Notes: generated by a model from the sequence alone, not told the origin. Positions 1-11,527 are shown, numbered from the stretch's first letter. The stretch: 64,000 bases of DNA from Bacteroidia bacterium (GCA_020852255.1 JADZBD010000016.1:62001-126000); one strand, 5' to 3'. Translations and numbers: made by a program.

Positions 1-316
1 TTGCCTTATTAGCGATCCCGGCTCTGTCATTCAGCTCCACGAAAACATCCGTTTTTCTTGTGTAAACCACCTTCACATCCTTCAGGTGTTGTTCGATGAG
101 TTTACCGAGTTTCAGGGCAATGGCGAGAGAAACCTCCTTCTCCTTATAGGCTGAACCGTGGCAACCGGGATCCTTTCCGCCATGCCCCGCGTCAATGCAA
201 ACCGTTCGTATGCCATATAACGGCGCTGGCGTGATTTTTGGTGAAAAGGATGCTCCCGAAAGGCCGCTTATAATTACGGCAATCAGGGCTACCCTAAGAT
301 ACAATGCCCGGAACAT
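1..316 (-). CDS. N-acetylmuramoyl-L-alanine amidase (Amidase_3), N-terminal part only
   Basis: The gene starts with ATG at 316 and runs off the left edge, so only about 105 residues are visible. An N-terminal hydrophobic segment (about residues 5-22) looks like a signal peptide. It is followed by the Amidase_3 zinc-site motif VCIDAGHGGKDPG, then the family's conserved glutamate region (KEKEVSLAIALKLG) and the VVYTRKTD and LNDRAGIANK segments. The family cleaves the amide bond between N-acetylmuramic acid and the peptide stem in the periplasm during cell separation and turnover. It is divergent from lptD, with 86 bp between them. The family call is secure; the C-terminal part cannot be judged. 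Confidence 0.9.
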   Translation of the reverse strand, partial: MFRALYLRVALIAVIISGLSGASFSPKITPAPLYGIRTVCIDAGHGGKDPGCHGSAYKEKEVSLAIALKLGKLIEQHLKDVKVVYTRKTDVFVELNDRAGIANKA

Positions 317-358
317 TCCGACGTTATACGGAGCCCGGACCCGTAGGATATAATTTCG

Positions 359-366
359 TAGTTTTG
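359..366 (+). promoter_or_regulatory. -7 promoter element TAGTTTTG upstream of lptD
   Basis: The octamer fits the Bacteroidota primary-sigma -7 consensus TAnnTTTG and lies 36 nt before the GTG start of lptD. No convincing -33 element was recognised. Confidence 0.4.
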
Positions 367-402
367 AACCCTCCCGGAAACTCATAAGTTACACAAAATT
401 AG

Positions 403-2919
403 GTGGTTTCGAAGGCATATACAGTAATCAGGTGTGCAGTTATCCTCATCCTCCTGTTAATTACAGGCATGCTGTCACATGCATCAAAGGCTGTACCAAA
501 ACAAACTCAGGATTCTACAAAAACAGCTGAAAAAGAGCTACTTAAGGATAAAATAAACTATCATTCAAGAGATAGCATCGAAGTAGATCTGGAGCACAAG
601 ATCATCCATCTTTACGGGAAGGCGGAGGTAAGCTATGAAGATATTGTGTTGAAGGCTGGATACATCCGCATAGACCTGGGAAGCAACGTGATGCTGGCTT
701 CAGGGGTAGACAGTGCCGGGAATCTGGTGGATCGTCCTACCCTTTCGGAACAGGATAAAGAAACGGTGGCCGACACGATCCGGTACAATGTAGAAACAAA
801 AAAAGGCTGGATGTACCGGGTGCGCACATCCGAGGGGGAGGGTTACATGTATGCGCAGGCCGGGAAAAAAGATTCAAACGACGTGTATTACATCAAGGAC
901 GGGAAGTATACCACCTGCGATGCAGACCAGCCCCATTTTCACATTCATGTAACCAAGGGCAAGGTGATTCCGGACAACAAGATCGTTACAGGACCGGCTT
1001 ACCTCGTGATCGCAGGCATCCCAACTCCTCTGGCGATCCCGTTCGGTTTCTTTCCCAATCAGCGCGGACGCAAGAACGGGGTACTGCTGCCTGCCTATGG
1101 TGAATCTCCCGCGCTTGGATTTTTCCTGAAGGATGGAGGGGTTTACTTTGGCATCAGCGATTATATTGACCTGGCTGTAAAAGGAGATATCTATTCCAAA
1201 GGAAGCTTCGGACTTAAAACATTTACGAACTATTCTAAAAGGTATTCCTTTTCAGGAAACATAGCCGCAGGATATTCCAACTTCCGTAATTCCTATCCCG
1301 AATTTCCCGACTTTTCCAATCAGAAAGATTTCTTTGTCCGCTGGACGCATACTCAAGATGCAAAAAAAAATCCGGGAACCGGTTTTTCCGCGAACGTAAA
1401 TATTCTTTCCAGCAATTATTATAAGTTCAACTCGAATACCTCCGGAGATTATTTAGCGAACACATTTTCTTCCAATATAAGCTACCGGCGCTCATGGAAG
1501 GAAGCTAATCTGGTAAGCACCCTTTCGCACAATCAGAACACCTTAAGCCGGAAAGTGGACGTGGGTTTGCCGCGAACCGGGTTTTCGCTCAACCGTCAGT
1601 ATCCCGCACAATGGTTTAACCGGGGTGCACACAGAAACCGTGCTATTGATAAGATCGGATTCAGCCTGAGTTCTGATTTTGAGAACCGGATCTCCGTTAC
1701 AGATTCCAATCTCTTCATCCCTACGATTGCCGATTCCATGAAATATGCATTTAAGCATACCATGCCCTGGTCTGCCAATTTCTCGTTCAGGAAATTCCCG
1801 ATCACCCTTACCCCCTCCGCCTCCCTCTCCTCCATCTGGTATTTTGAAACGGTGGAAAAATCCTATGACCTTCCGGGCGACAGCATTATTATCCTTAAAA
1901 AGCGCGGACTATCCATGGCCAATACGTTCAGTGCCTCCGTAGCAGCCACCACAAAGTTATTTATGACATATGTATTCAGGCGTAGTGCGGTAAAAGCGAT
2001 TCGTCATGTTGTAACGCCTACCATCGCATACAGCGTTCGCCCGAATTATGCGGATCCGAAATACGCCTACTATGGATCTTATTCCACCGGGTTGGGAGTG
2101 CCCGTAGTTTACAGCATTTATGAGAACGGCATCTTTGGAGTTCCTCCCTCAGGTGAAAGTTCACTATTAAGTTTTGCGATGAACAACAACCTGGAAATGA
2201 AATTACGTGCTTCCGCATCCGATACAACCAAAAAAGAACGGAAAATAACCATGATAGAAAGTTTTGGCTTTTCCTCGGCCTGGAATTACGCGGCAGATTC
2301 CGTTCAGTTGTCGCCCGTAAACCTCTACCTCCGCACCAAACTTTTTAAGAAACTGGATGTAAACCTTCTGGGACTGGTAGATCCGTATGCGCTGGGGAGC
2401 AATGGCACAAAAGTGAACCGGTTCCTCTGGAACGAGGGTAAACTCGGACGTCTTACAAGTGGTTCCGTTTCTGTTGGTACCGGCCTGAGCGGCGGGAAAA
2501 ACAAGCCAAAAGCTGGTGAGAAAATTAAAACGAAGGAGGCAGAACAGCTGAAATATGTGGAGGAACATCCGGATTATTATGTGGATTTCAATATTCCGTG
2601 GACCTTACGCGTATACTACAACCTGGTTTATTCTCGTCCGGCACTTAGTGAAACCATCACACAATCTGTTACATTCAGCGGTGACTTTAACCTTACACGT
2701 AAATGGAAAATCGGGTTCAATTCAGGATATGATTTCATCATGGAGGATTTTACCTATACCAATGTGAGCATCTACCGTGATCTTCATTGCTGGGAAATGC
2801 AGTTCAACTGGATTCCCTTTGGATTCCGGAAGAGTTATACCATTGATATTCGGGTGAAAGCATCGGTATTGCAGGACCTGAAACTGAGTCGTAAACGGGA
2901 ATGGTATGACTATAATTAA
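403..2919 (+). CDS. lptD: LPS-assembly outer membrane protein LptD (OstA-like)
   Basis: This 838-residue protein starts at a GTG and has a signal peptide (about residues 8-28). An OstA/LptA-like beta-jellyroll N-domain follows (about 50-230: DSIEVDLEHKIIHLYGKAEV, then the periodic modules typical of LPS transport proteins). The rest is a long aromatic-rich region with alternating beta-strands ending in a basic, aromatic C-terminus, as expected of a 26-strand LptD barrel. The PFGFFPNQRGRKNGVLLPAYGES stretch (residues about 212-234) is characteristic of LptD at the jellyroll-barrel junction. The family inserts lipopolysaccharide into the outer leaflet. The M28 peptidase and ridA follow downstream; lptD near an amidase and ridA is common in Bacteroidota. 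Confidence 0.88.
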   Translation: MVSKAYTVIRCAVILILLLITGMLSHASKAVPKQTQDSTKTAEKELLKDKINYHSRDSIEVDLEHKIIHLYGKAEVSYEDIVLKAGYIRIDLGSNVMLASGVDSAGNLVDRPTLSEQDKETVADTIRYNVETKKGWMYRVRTSEGEGYMYAQAGKKDSNDVYYIKDGKYTTCDADQPHFHIHVTKGKVIPDNKIVTGPAYLVIAGIPTPLAIPFGFFPNQRGRKNGVLLPAYGESPALGFFLKDGGVYFGISDYIDLAVKGDIYSKGSFGLKTFTNYSKRYSFSGNIAAGYSNFRNSYPEFPDFSNQKDFFVRWTHTQDAKKNPGTGFSANVNILSSNYYKFNSNTSGDYLANTFSSNISYRRSWKEANLVSTLSHNQNTLSRKVDVGLPRTGFSLNRQYPAQWFNRGAHRNRAIDKIGFSLSSDFENRISVTDSNLFIPTIADSMKYAFKHTMPWSANFSFRKFPITLTPSASLSSIWYFETVEKSYDLPGDSIIILKKRGLSMANTFSASVAATTKLFMTYVFRRSAVKAIRHVVTPTIAYSVRPNYADPKYAYYGSYSTGLGVPVVYSIYENGIFGVPPSGESSLLSFAMNNNLEMKLRASASDTTKKERKITMIESFGFSSAWNYAADSVQLSPVNLYLRTKLFKKLDVNLLGLVDPYALGSNGTKVNRFLWNEGKLGRLTSGSVSVGTGLSGGKNKPKAGEKIKTKEAEQLKYVEEHPDYYVDFNIPWTLRVYYNLVYSRPALSETITQSVTFSGDFNLTRKWKIGFNSGYDFIMEDFTYTNVSIYRDLHCWEMQFNWIPFGFRKSYTIDIRVKASVLQDLKLSRKREWYDYN

Positions 2920-2941
2920 GCAGGCCGCTGACAGCAATTTC

Positions 2942-2949
2942 GTACATTT
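2942..2949 (+). promoter_or_regulatory. -7 element TACATTTG directly before the M28 peptidase start
   Basis: A perfect TAnnTTTG match ends 4 nt before ATG 2954. If it is used, transcription would begin at or next to the start codon, giving a leaderless mRNA. It also argues for ATG 2954 rather than the in-frame ATG at 2906. Confidence 0.5.
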
Positions 2950-2953
2950 GGGC

Positions 2954-4324
2954 ATGCGGCAAATCTTCCTTCCGGCACTTATCCTTATCCTATCGTTCTG
3001 CTCTGCACAAAAACAGGATTCCATTATGCTCAGCAAGATATTCGCTGAAGAAATGCTCCGGGGTGAATCCTACCGGAATCTGGAATCTCTTTGCAAAAAT
3101 GTCGGTCACCGCCTCTCCGGATCACCCTCCGCACAAAAAGCGGTAGACTGGGGATTTCATCTCATGAAAAGTTACGGCTTTGATACGGTTTATCTCCAGG
3201 AATGCCTGGTACCCCACTGGGTACGGGGAAAAAAGGAGGTTTGCGAAATCTATTCAAAAACCCTCAAGGCACCCATGCCGCTGAACTGCCTCGCACTCGG
3301 CGGGTCCGTTGGTACAGGAGAAAAAGGTATTTCTGCAGAAGTTGTGGAAATAAAATCCTGGGATGAACTTGAGTTTCTTGGAGTAAAAGGACTCAAAGGA
3401 AAGATCGCTTTTTTTAACCGGCCCTTCGATAACGCACTTGCCAAAACGTTTGAGGCTTACGGGCACTGCGTTGACCAGCGATGGGCAGGCGCATCACGTG
3501 CCTCAAAATACGGAGCCATTGGTGTATTAGTACGCAGCATGACCAATGCCATCGACAATTACCCGCATACCGGGAGTATGGGGTACAACGACTCCTTTCC
3601 GAAAATACCGGCTGTAGCCATTTCGACTGAAGCGGCGGAGTATCTCAGTAAGAAATTAAAACAAGATCCAAAACTTCAGGTATCGCTGCATACCTGGTGC
3701 CAAACCCTTCCGGATGAAAAATCCTATAATGTAATCGGTGAGATCTGGGGATCAGAGAAAAAAAATGAGTTCATACTTGTTGGAGGACATCTCGACTCCT
3801 GGGATGTTGGACAAGGAGCGCATGATGATGGTGCCGGTGTTGTACAGAGTATTGAAGTTCTGCGCTTATTCAAGGCTATGGGAATCAAACCCAAACGTAC
3901 CCTGAGATGCGTTCTGTATATGAATGAAGAGAACGGCACAAGGGGGGCACAGAAATACAATGAAGAGGTCCTTAGAAAAAAAGAAAAGCATATCGCCGCA
4001 ATGGAAAGTGACCGGGGCGGTTTCACTGCCAGGGGATTCTCGTTCGACACCCTTGATGCCCGATTTAATCAAATTAAACAATGGGCACCCCTCTTCCACC
4101 CTTATCTCATGGAACGAATGGAGTCGGGCTTCTCAGGAGTGGATGTGCGGCATTTGAAAGATTACGGAGCATTCACGATGGGGTATTACCCTGACCCACA
4201 GAGATACTTTGACTTTCACCATACTGAACGGGATACATTTGAACATGTTCATAAAAGAGAACTGGAAATGGGTGCTGCCTGTATGGCAATGATGGTATGG
4301 CTAATATCTGAATATGGGATATAA
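2954..4324 (+). CDS. Secreted M28-family zinc aminopeptidase/carboxypeptidase
   Basis: This is a 456-residue protein with a signal peptide (MRQIFLPALILILSFCSAQ); the Cys makes a lipoprotein possible, although LSFC is a poor lipobox. A PA-like insert (about 120-230) precedes the M28 catalytic domain. That domain has the zinc motif GGHLDSWDVGQGAHDDGAG (H and D ligands), the MNEENGTRGA motif carrying the catalytic and zinc-binding glutamates, and a late HHTERDTFEHV segment supplying a His ligand. The family removes residues from peptides in the periplasm or outside the cell; substrate preference cannot be read from sequence. ATG 2954 is chosen over upstream 2906 because it gives a clean signal peptide and sits 4 nt behind a -7 element. 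It overlaps the next gene by 11 nt. Confidence 0.88.
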   Translation: MRQIFLPALILILSFCSAQKQDSIMLSKIFAEEMLRGESYRNLESLCKNVGHRLSGSPSAQKAVDWGFHLMKSYGFDTVYLQECLVPHWVRGKKEVCEIYSKTLKAPMPLNCLALGGSVGTGEKGISAEVVEIKSWDELEFLGVKGLKGKIAFFNRPFDNALAKTFEAYGHCVDQRWAGASRASKYGAIGVLVRSMTNAIDNYPHTGSMGYNDSFPKIPAVAISTEAAEYLSKKLKQDPKLQVSLHTWCQTLPDEKSYNVIGEIWGSEKKNEFILVGGHLDSWDVGQGAHDDGAGVVQSIEVLRLFKAMGIKPKRTLRCVLYMNEENGTRGAQKYNEEVLRKKEKHIAAMESDRGGFTARGFSFDTLDARFNQIKQWAPLFHPYLMERMESGFSGVDVRHLKDYGAFTMGYYPDPQRYFDFHHTERDTFEHVHKRELEMGAACMAMMVWLISEYGI

Positions 4325-6209
4325 CTTTTTACTTGCTGTTTTGATCCTTGCTTGTGGGAGTACCACCGCGCAGCTAACTGAAGTGTGGAGAAGAATTGAA
4401 CTGCAACACCTCGTTCCCCTGAACAACTATTACACTGAACCCTGGAGGGGTACTATTTCTACAGAGCAGAAGGGAGGCTTTATCGGTGAGCTTTTGGCGT
4501 TAGCAGATTCCGGTGCCATACAGATCTACCGGCCCGAGTCTCCTTTTAACCTGCCCTTTTCAAAAAAGGAAGTATCCGGAATTTTACACAGATATGATTC
4601 TATCTACGTTTTTGATCCCATTACATCAGAACCTCTAACACAGGTAATAAAGTTTGGTGTTTCCTGGGAAGACATCCCATCAGTAATCCTGCGCGAAAAG
4701 TGGGTACTGGACCCGGCTACCGGTACGTTCAGCAAAACCATTGCCGGAATGATTTTGGAGAAAAAGATCATTTCAAATGACGGTGAGTACGTTGGGAAAA
4801 AACCTCTTTGTTACATCGCCTTCCAAATGAGTTCAGTGAAAAGTATTGAACAGGTGAAGGATTCTGAAATCCGCCTGCACTACGATACCGAACAGCTTCT
4901 GGACATTGACCCTGCTTACAATAACGGCTTCAGTTATGAAAAAGCATTCAGCCTGCTGGATCCATTTTTGAAAAATGCCGGAGTACTGTACGATACCTTG
5001 TACCCTTACCATCATCCACTCAAAGGATCTGCCCGAAAAAATGTGCTCGCCAACAGGAGCATGGTTTATTCCTACTATTTCAATGAGGTCATCCATTTTG
5101 ATCCGCTAACATTTACTTTGACGAGCACTCTTAAGGGAATTCTCTTTTCCTCAAAAAAACAGAACAGGGGTGCTGACCTGGCCTATGTGGCATTAAACAA
5201 TCTGAAACCACAACCCTTGTGGAATACTAACCAGGTACTGCCCATAATGCAATATCAGCAACAACTTACTTTTCCGAAATTACCTCCTGAAGAGAGTTCT
5301 CCTTATCAATCGCATCTTGAAAATGAAGATTCCGTTAAGATGGATACATATACGAAAACGATCTCGGAAAAATCATTGAAGATGGATCTGCCTTCCTATA
5401 AACTCTTTGGGAAGAACTACGTTTACTTCGATCCTTTGAACCACAAAATGAAAGCGCTTGAAAAAGCTGAACTTGATAGTTTATATATCTATCGAGATAT
5501 TTTGTTGGTAGAAAGTGTGGAAATCAACCAACTGGATACGGTGATCAGGGAGCATTCGCTGTTGAACCGGCCGGCAGAAGGACTGAGCTTCTTTGAAAGC
5601 TGGAGCATTGACCCTTTAACGGGAAAATTCAATAAGTTGGTTAATGGAATCGGAGTTATGTACGGGAATGGTGAATTCGGCTTTGGAACAAGCATGCGCC
5701 TGGTAATTCCTTCCTATCTGGTAACAACAGGAACTACCGGTGACCTAATAGAACTTTCGAAAAATGTAGTCTACTTCGCTTCCCTGAACATGAACGGAGA
5801 ACGCCCAAATGAAGACACCGTTATGCTGGCCTATGTAGATGATGCAGGAATAAATAGCCTTCACACCTTAAACCGATGTAAGTTGATTCAGGCACTGCTG
5901 GAAATTTGTATAAATGGAAAGGGAAAAGCCATAGACCCCTTACTTAATGCACCCATAAGTAAGCCAAAACTCATTCCCTACCTCAACACATTCATGGATA
6001 GCACCATCCGAAAGGGCGATCTGCCGCCTTACTTTCAATTGGCGAATGTACTCAAGTTCGTGGAAGACTGGTCATATGACCCGGTCAGTTGCAGATTGGT
6101 AAAAAAAGTTCGGGCTGTAACTTTAATCCGCAGAACTGAAACCTATGACAATAACATTTCCCGGATCAAGGATCAGGAATTATTAACGATACAACTCAAC
6201 GAAAAATGA
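4314..6209 (+). CDS. Exported protein with GldN-like repeats
   Basis: This is a 631-residue protein with a signal peptide (MGYNFLLAVLILACGSTTAQ; a lipobox-like LACG is also possible). I recognise no assigned family. A segment recurs about four times along the chain, built as an acidic stretch followed by EKWVLDPATGTFSKTIAGM, HFDPLTFTLTSTLKGI, ESWSIDPLTGKFNKLVNGIG or EDWSYDPVSCRLVKKVRAV. The pattern (E-W-x-x-D-x-x-x-x-x-h-x-x-x-h-x-x-I) resembles the signature of GldN, a component of the type IX secretion/gliding motor. No other gld or por genes are nearby, so a GldN-derived function is only an inference. Its start overlaps the end of the peptidase gene, and ridA overlaps its own end by 4 nt. 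Confidence 0.6.
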   Translation: MGYNFLLAVLILACGSTTAQLTEVWRRIELQHLVPLNNYYTEPWRGTISTEQKGGFIGELLALADSGAIQIYRPESPFNLPFSKKEVSGILHRYDSIYVFDPITSEPLTQVIKFGVSWEDIPSVILREKWVLDPATGTFSKTIAGMILEKKIISNDGEYVGKKPLCYIAFQMSSVKSIEQVKDSEIRLHYDTEQLLDIDPAYNNGFSYEKAFSLLDPFLKNAGVLYDTLYPYHHPLKGSARKNVLANRSMVYSYYFNEVIHFDPLTFTLTSTLKGILFSSKKQNRGADLAYVALNNLKPQPLWNTNQVLPIMQYQQQLTFPKLPPEESSPYQSHLENEDSVKMDTYTKTISEKSLKMDLPSYKLFGKNYVYFDPLNHKMKALEKAELDSLYIYRDILLVESVEINQLDTVIREHSLLNRPAEGLSFFESWSIDPLTGKFNKLVNGIGVMYGNGEFGFGTSMRLVIPSYLVTTGTTGDLIELSKNVVYFASLNMNGERPNEDTVMLAYVDDAGINSLHTLNRCKLIQALLEICINGKGKAIDPLLNAPISKPKLIPYLNTFMDSTIRKGDLPPYFQLANVLKFVEDWSYDPVSCRLVKKVRAVTLIRRTETYDNNISRIKDQELLTIQLNEK

Positions 6210-6583
6210 AAAAGGTTATCACATCCGGGAATGCTCCAGCCCCTATCGGCCCCTATAGTCATGCCAATCTTGCAAACGGATTTCTGTATATATCCGGACA
6301 GGTAGCGAAACATCCGGTTAGCGGCGAACTGGTTATCGCAGACATCGAATCTGAAACCCGTCAGGTCATGGAAAACCTCAAAGCGATCCTTCTTGAAGCG
6401 GGAATGGATTTTTCTCACGTTGTAAAAAGCACCATCTTCTTGTCCGACATGAACAGTTTCGGACGAATGAATGAGGTCTACGGGAGCTATTTTACAGGAA
6501 ATTACCCGGCAAGAGAAACGGTTCAGGTAAGCAAATTGCCACTGAATGTGAATGTGGAAATTTCCATGATTGCAGCGGTATAA
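6206..6583 (+). CDS. ridA: RidA family enamine/imine deaminase
   Basis: This 125-residue protein is full length for the YjgF/YER057c/UK114 family. It shows the N-terminal GNAPAPIGPYSHANLANGFLY segment (residues about 8-28), the GQVAKHP turn, and a C-terminal YFTGNYPARETVQVSKLP motif whose Arg contacts the substrate carboxylate in characterised members. RidA hydrolyses reactive 2-aminoacrylate and related imines formed by PLP enzymes. It overlaps the preceding gene by 4 nt (ATGA), so it is translationally coupled, and it converges with bshA. Confidence 0.95.
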   Translation: MKKVITSGNAPAPIGPYSHANLANGFLYISGQVAKHPVSGELVIADIESETRQVMENLKAILLEAGMDFSHVVKSTIFLSDMNSFGRMNEVYGSYFTGNYPARETVQVSKLPLNVNVEISMIAAV

Positions 6584-6596
6584 GTGAAAAGATGCT

Positions 6597-7724
6597 TTAT
6601 TGTTGCAGCACTTTGCGGTAAATCTTTTCGTATTGCGGCAAAATCATACTTACGTCGAAGCGGGCGGACTGTTCCAGACAATTTTTCCTGAATTGCTCTA
6701 ACATGACATGGTCCGACAGAAGCCTAACGGCATTCTCTGCCATTTCTTCTATATTGCCAACCTCCGACAAAAAACCAGTACGGCTATGAATATTCACCTC
6801 CGGAATTCCTCCGGTATTGCTCGAGATCACAGGTACTCCACAGGCCATAGCTTCCAACGCTGCCAAACCGAAGCTTTCAGTCTCGGAAGGCAGAATAAAA
6901 AGATCGGAAATGCATAACAACTGAGTAGGATCCACCACTTTTCCCGTAGAAATAATATCATTGCAGGTATCCAGTTCCCGGCACAGGCGTTCAATCGCCG
7001 CGCGCTCGGGGCCATCTCCTACGAGTATCAGCCGCGCAGGAATCTTTCTCCGCACTTTATCAAACACACGTAACACATCTTCCACCCGTTTTACTTTCCG
7101 GAAATTCGAAACATGTATAAGGATTTTTTCTCCGGCAGGAGCGTAGGATGCCCGGTTGCATTCGCCATCATGCTTCTTATAATGTTCCAGTTTAATAAAA
7201 TTCGGGATCACATTGATTTCGTTCTCCACTTTAAAAAATTTCAGTGTATCGTTTTTCAGGCTTTCAGAAACCGCCGTTACCACGCTGCTCCGGTTCATGG
7301 CGAAAGTAATCACCGGTTCAAAGGAAGGATCCTTCCCAACCAGGGTAATATCTGTTCCATGAAGCGTGGTTATGAAGGGCACACGGATTCCGCGCGTTGC
7401 AAGAATCTGCTGAGCCATAAATGCAGCCGATGCGTGTGGTATGGCATAATGTACATGAAGAAGGTCGAGTTTGTAATGTGCCGTAACATCCACCAGCTTA
7501 CTGGCTAGCACCAGTTCATAGGGTTGATAATCAAAGAGAGGATAATCCGACACATTGACTTCATGATAATGTATGTTTGGCATGATGCGCTCCAGGCGTA
7601 CCGGCTGAGAATAGGAAATGAAATGTACCTGGTAACCTTTTTCCGCCAGCGCAATGCCCAGTTCCGTTGCTACAACGCCACTTCCTCCAAAGGTTGGATA
7701 ACAGACGATACCGATATTCTTCAT
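6597..7724 (-). CDS. bshA: N-acetyl-alpha-D-glucosaminyl L-malate synthase BshA
   Basis: This 375-residue GT4 glycosyltransferase opens with [20 protein letters not shown], the glycine-rich nucleotide loop typical of BshA. It has the [12 protein letters not shown] segment and a C-terminal [20 protein letters not shown] motif containing the conserved EX7E pair of GT4 enzymes. BshA joins UDP-GlcNAc and L-malate in the first step of bacillithiol synthesis, an established pathway in Firmicutes and many Bacteroidota. BshB and BshC are not in the window. The start is 5 nt behind a TATCTTTG -7 element, suggesting a leaderless transcript. Confidence 0.92.
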   Translation of the reverse strand: MKNIGIVCYPTFGGSGVVATELGIALAEKGYQVHFISYSQPVRLERIMPNIHYHEVNVSDYPLFDYQPYELVLASKLVDVTAHYKLDLLHVHYAIPHASAAFMAQQILATRGIRVPFITTLHGTDITLVGKDPSFEPVITFAMNRSSVVTAVSESLKNDTLKFFKVENEINVIPNFIKLEHYKKHDGECNRASYAPAGEKILIHVSNFRKVKRVEDVLRVFDKVRRKIPARLILVGDGPERAAIERLCRELDTCNDIISTGKVVDPTQLLCISDLFILPSETESFGLAALEAMACGVPVISSNTGGIPEVNIHSRTGFLSEVGNIEEMAENAVRLLSDHVMLEQFRKNCLEQSARFDVSMILPQYEKIYRKVLQQ

Positions 7725-7729
7725 CCCGT

Positions 7730-7737
7730 CAAAGATA
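7730..7737 (-). promoter_or_regulatory. -7 element TATCTTTG directly before bshA
   Basis: Minus-strand TATCTTTG matches TAnnTTTG and ends 5 nt before the bshA ATG (7724). It is one of several such tight arrangements in this chromosome. Confidence 0.5.
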
Positions 7738-7821
7738 CTTAATCTGTTGAATTTTAAGCAGTTATTATTTGCCGGTTAATATCTTCCGGTGAGATCCGTC
7801 CCACACCCCTCTTTCGCTCAT

Positions 7822-7829
7822 TAATTTTG
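7822..7829 (+). promoter_or_regulatory. -7 element TAATTTTG directly before the DinB-like gene
   Basis: Plus-strand TAATTTTG ends 5 nt before ATG 7835, which supports that start and suggests a leaderless mRNA. Confidence 0.5.
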
Positions 7830-7834
7830 CTTTT

Positions 7835-8362
7835 ATGTTAAAGTGGGAAAATCGTCGTTTCAGCTTCGACCTTCCGCCGGAAATGCATCCGGTAGTTCTG
7901 GAACGCATTCGTGGTACTTCTGCCCGAATACAGGAAATGGTACAAAACAAGCCCCATGAATTGCTGGAATACAAACCCCTTGGTGAATGGTCGATCAAGG
8001 AGCACATTGGTCATTTGACCGATCTGGAAGAATTGCATGAAGGAAGAATTGATGATTTTCTCGAAGGAGTAAAAACCCTCCGGGCAGCTGATATGGAGAA
8101 TAATAAAACCAACGCTGCTAACCACAACAAAAAAAGTATCGAGGAGCTGTTATCCGACTTCCGGTTTCAGAGAAACATTTTCATTGAACGCCTTTATTCC
8201 ATAGAACCCAATTTCTGGGGGCAGGCTTCACTACATCCCCGGCTGGGAAAACCTATGCGTGTGATTGACATGGTTGTTTTTGTTGCAGAGCACGATGATT
8301 ATCACCTGGCATTGATCAGGGAAATACTCCGTTCGGCACCCGGGAATTTAAAAAAACACTAG
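7835..8362 (+). CDS. DinB-like (DinB_2) four-helix protein
   Basis: This is a 175-residue, wholly soluble helical protein. The GEWSIKEHIGHLTDLEELHEGRI region and the later AEHDDYHLALI segment carry the three spaced histidines that bind a metal in the DinB/YfiT superfamily. Members include thiol-dependent transferases, such as bacillithiol S-transferase-like enzymes, and many of unknown role. Its position beside bshA, divergent from it with 110 bp between starts, makes a bacillithiol-linked transferase an attractive but unproven idea. Confidence 0.82.
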   Translation: MLKWENRRFSFDLPPEMHPVVLERIRGTSARIQEMVQNKPHELLEYKPLGEWSIKEHIGHLTDLEELHEGRIDDFLEGVKTLRAADMENNKTNAANHNKKSIEELLSDFRFQRNIFIERLYSIEPNFWGQASLHPRLGKPMRVIDMVVFVAEHDDYHLALIREILRSAPGNLKKH

Positions 8363-8431
8363 CCGGCAACCATATCTGGCAGTTTTCCTGAATGGAATTC
8401 CACCATTATTATTGCATGTGTCGGCGTGACG

Positions 8432-9763
8432 TTAAGATTTTTTCAGCGCTGCGTTGATTTTCTTTCTGATTCCGTCAGTGGTTACGGACCCCGGGCGCTC
8501 GATGGGGTGACCCAGTGCGCGATCCCAGATCAGGGAGGCCAGCACACCAAGTGAACGTGATACCCCAAACAGCACTGTATAGAAATCAAACTCGGTGATT
8601 CCGTAATGCATGAGCAAAGCCCCGCTGTGGGCGTCCACGTTTGGCCACGGATTTTTTATTTTTCCTGTGCTCTCCAGTATTGGTGGCGCCACCTCGTAAA
8701 CCATTCCAACGATCTCGCAGAGATCCGAAGTGCCACCGGGTTTAATGTACTTCAAATAAAAGTCTTGCTGCGCAGAAAACCTGGGATCCGTTTTTCTCAA
8801 TACGGCATGGCCATATCCGGGCACAACACGCCCCGCTTCAAGGGTTCTTTTGATATAATCGGCGATCTGCTGCTTATTAGGAATGCCACCTCCCAGCTCC
8901 TCCTGCATTTTCAATATCCAAATAATAACTTCCTGATTTGCCAGCCCGTGCAGTGGCCCTGCCAGTCCGTTCATGGATGCCGCAAAAGCGAGATACGGAT
9001 CACTCAGTGCGCTACCCACCAAATGGGTGGTATGGGCCGACACATTTCCTCCTTCATGATCAGCATGGATGGTCATATACATTCGCATCAGCCGCATCAC
9101 ATTAAAATCCTCATACCCCATCATATGCGCCAGATTAGCCGCCCAATCCAATTTTGGATCCGGTTCTATGTGCTGATCCCCTTTATATTTCTTCCGGTAG
9201 ATATATGCGGCAACGCGGGGCAGGCGGGCGATCAAATTCATCGAATCCTCATAAACTGCATCCCAGTAATCCTTTTTCGCAAGACCATCACGATACGCCT
9301 TGGCAAATACGGATTCTGTCTGCATGGCCATAATGGCAATGCTGAACATGGTCATAGGATGCGTTGTAGTCGGAAGTTTATCCAGTGCGTCAAAAACATG
9401 TTTGGGAACAATGCTTCGTCGTGCCCAGTTGTTGCTCACATTATGTACTTCATCGTAGTTGGGAAGATCGCCGGTGAGCATGAGATAAAAAATTCCCTCC
9501 GGAAGTGGTTCCGTTCCCATATTGGGTGACTTGGGAAGTTTCTCCCGGATCTCAGGGATGGAATATCCCCTGAAACGGATTCCTTCCTCCGGATCCAGCT
9601 TGGATGTTTCGGTGACAAGTCCGATCATGCCTTTCATGCCCTGATATACCTGTGCAACGGTATATTCACCCAGTTTCACATCACCGTGTTCTTTTATCAG
9701 CGCCTTTACCTCGGCCGCCATCGGCCGGGCCTTTTCAATAAATTTCTCTTTTAAACTATCCAT
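8432..9763 (-). CDS. gltA: Citrate synthase
   Basis: This 443-residue protein catalyses oxaloacetate plus acetyl-CoA to citrate, the entry step of the TCA cycle. The catalytic regions are visible: HADHEGGNVSAHTTHLVGSA, GLAGPLHGLANQEV (first active-site His) and PGYGHAVLRKTDPRF (second His), followed by the NVDAHSGALLMHYGI segment with the catalytic Asp. Length and the SIVPKHVFDALDKLPTTTHP region resemble the eukaryotic mitochondrial form rather than the shorter allosteric E. coli type; this form is frequent in Bacteroidota. It is the head of its transcript, with enolase upstream on the same strand after a 64-bp gap. Confidence 0.95.
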   Translation of the reverse strand: MDSLKEKFIEKARPMAAEVKALIKEHGDVKLGEYTVAQVYQGMKGMIGLVTETSKLDPEEGIRFRGYSIPEIREKLPKSPNMGTEPLPEGIFYLMLTGDLPNYDEVHNVSNNWARRSIVPKHVFDALDKLPTTTHPMTMFSIAIMAMQTESVFAKAYRDGLAKKDYWDAVYEDSMNLIARLPRVAAYIYRKKYKGDQHIEPDPKLDWAANLAHMMGYEDFNVMRLMRMYMTIHADHEGGNVSAHTTHLVGSALSDPYLAFAASMNGLAGPLHGLANQEVIIWILKMQEELGGGIPNKQQIADYIKRTLEAGRVVPGYGHAVLRKTDPRFSAQQDFYLKYIKPGGTSDLCEIVGMVYEVAPPILESTGKIKNPWPNVDAHSGALLMHYGITEFDFYTVLFGVSRSLGVLASLIWDRALGHPIERPGSVTTDGIRKKINAALKKS

Positions 9764-9827
9764 AGGAATATGATATACGCCCTAAAAATACGGCGGAATA
9801 GGCTGATATCAAAGTGAAAAGGTATGA

Positions 9828-11523
<1,696 letters not shown>

Positions 11524-11527
<4 letters not shown>

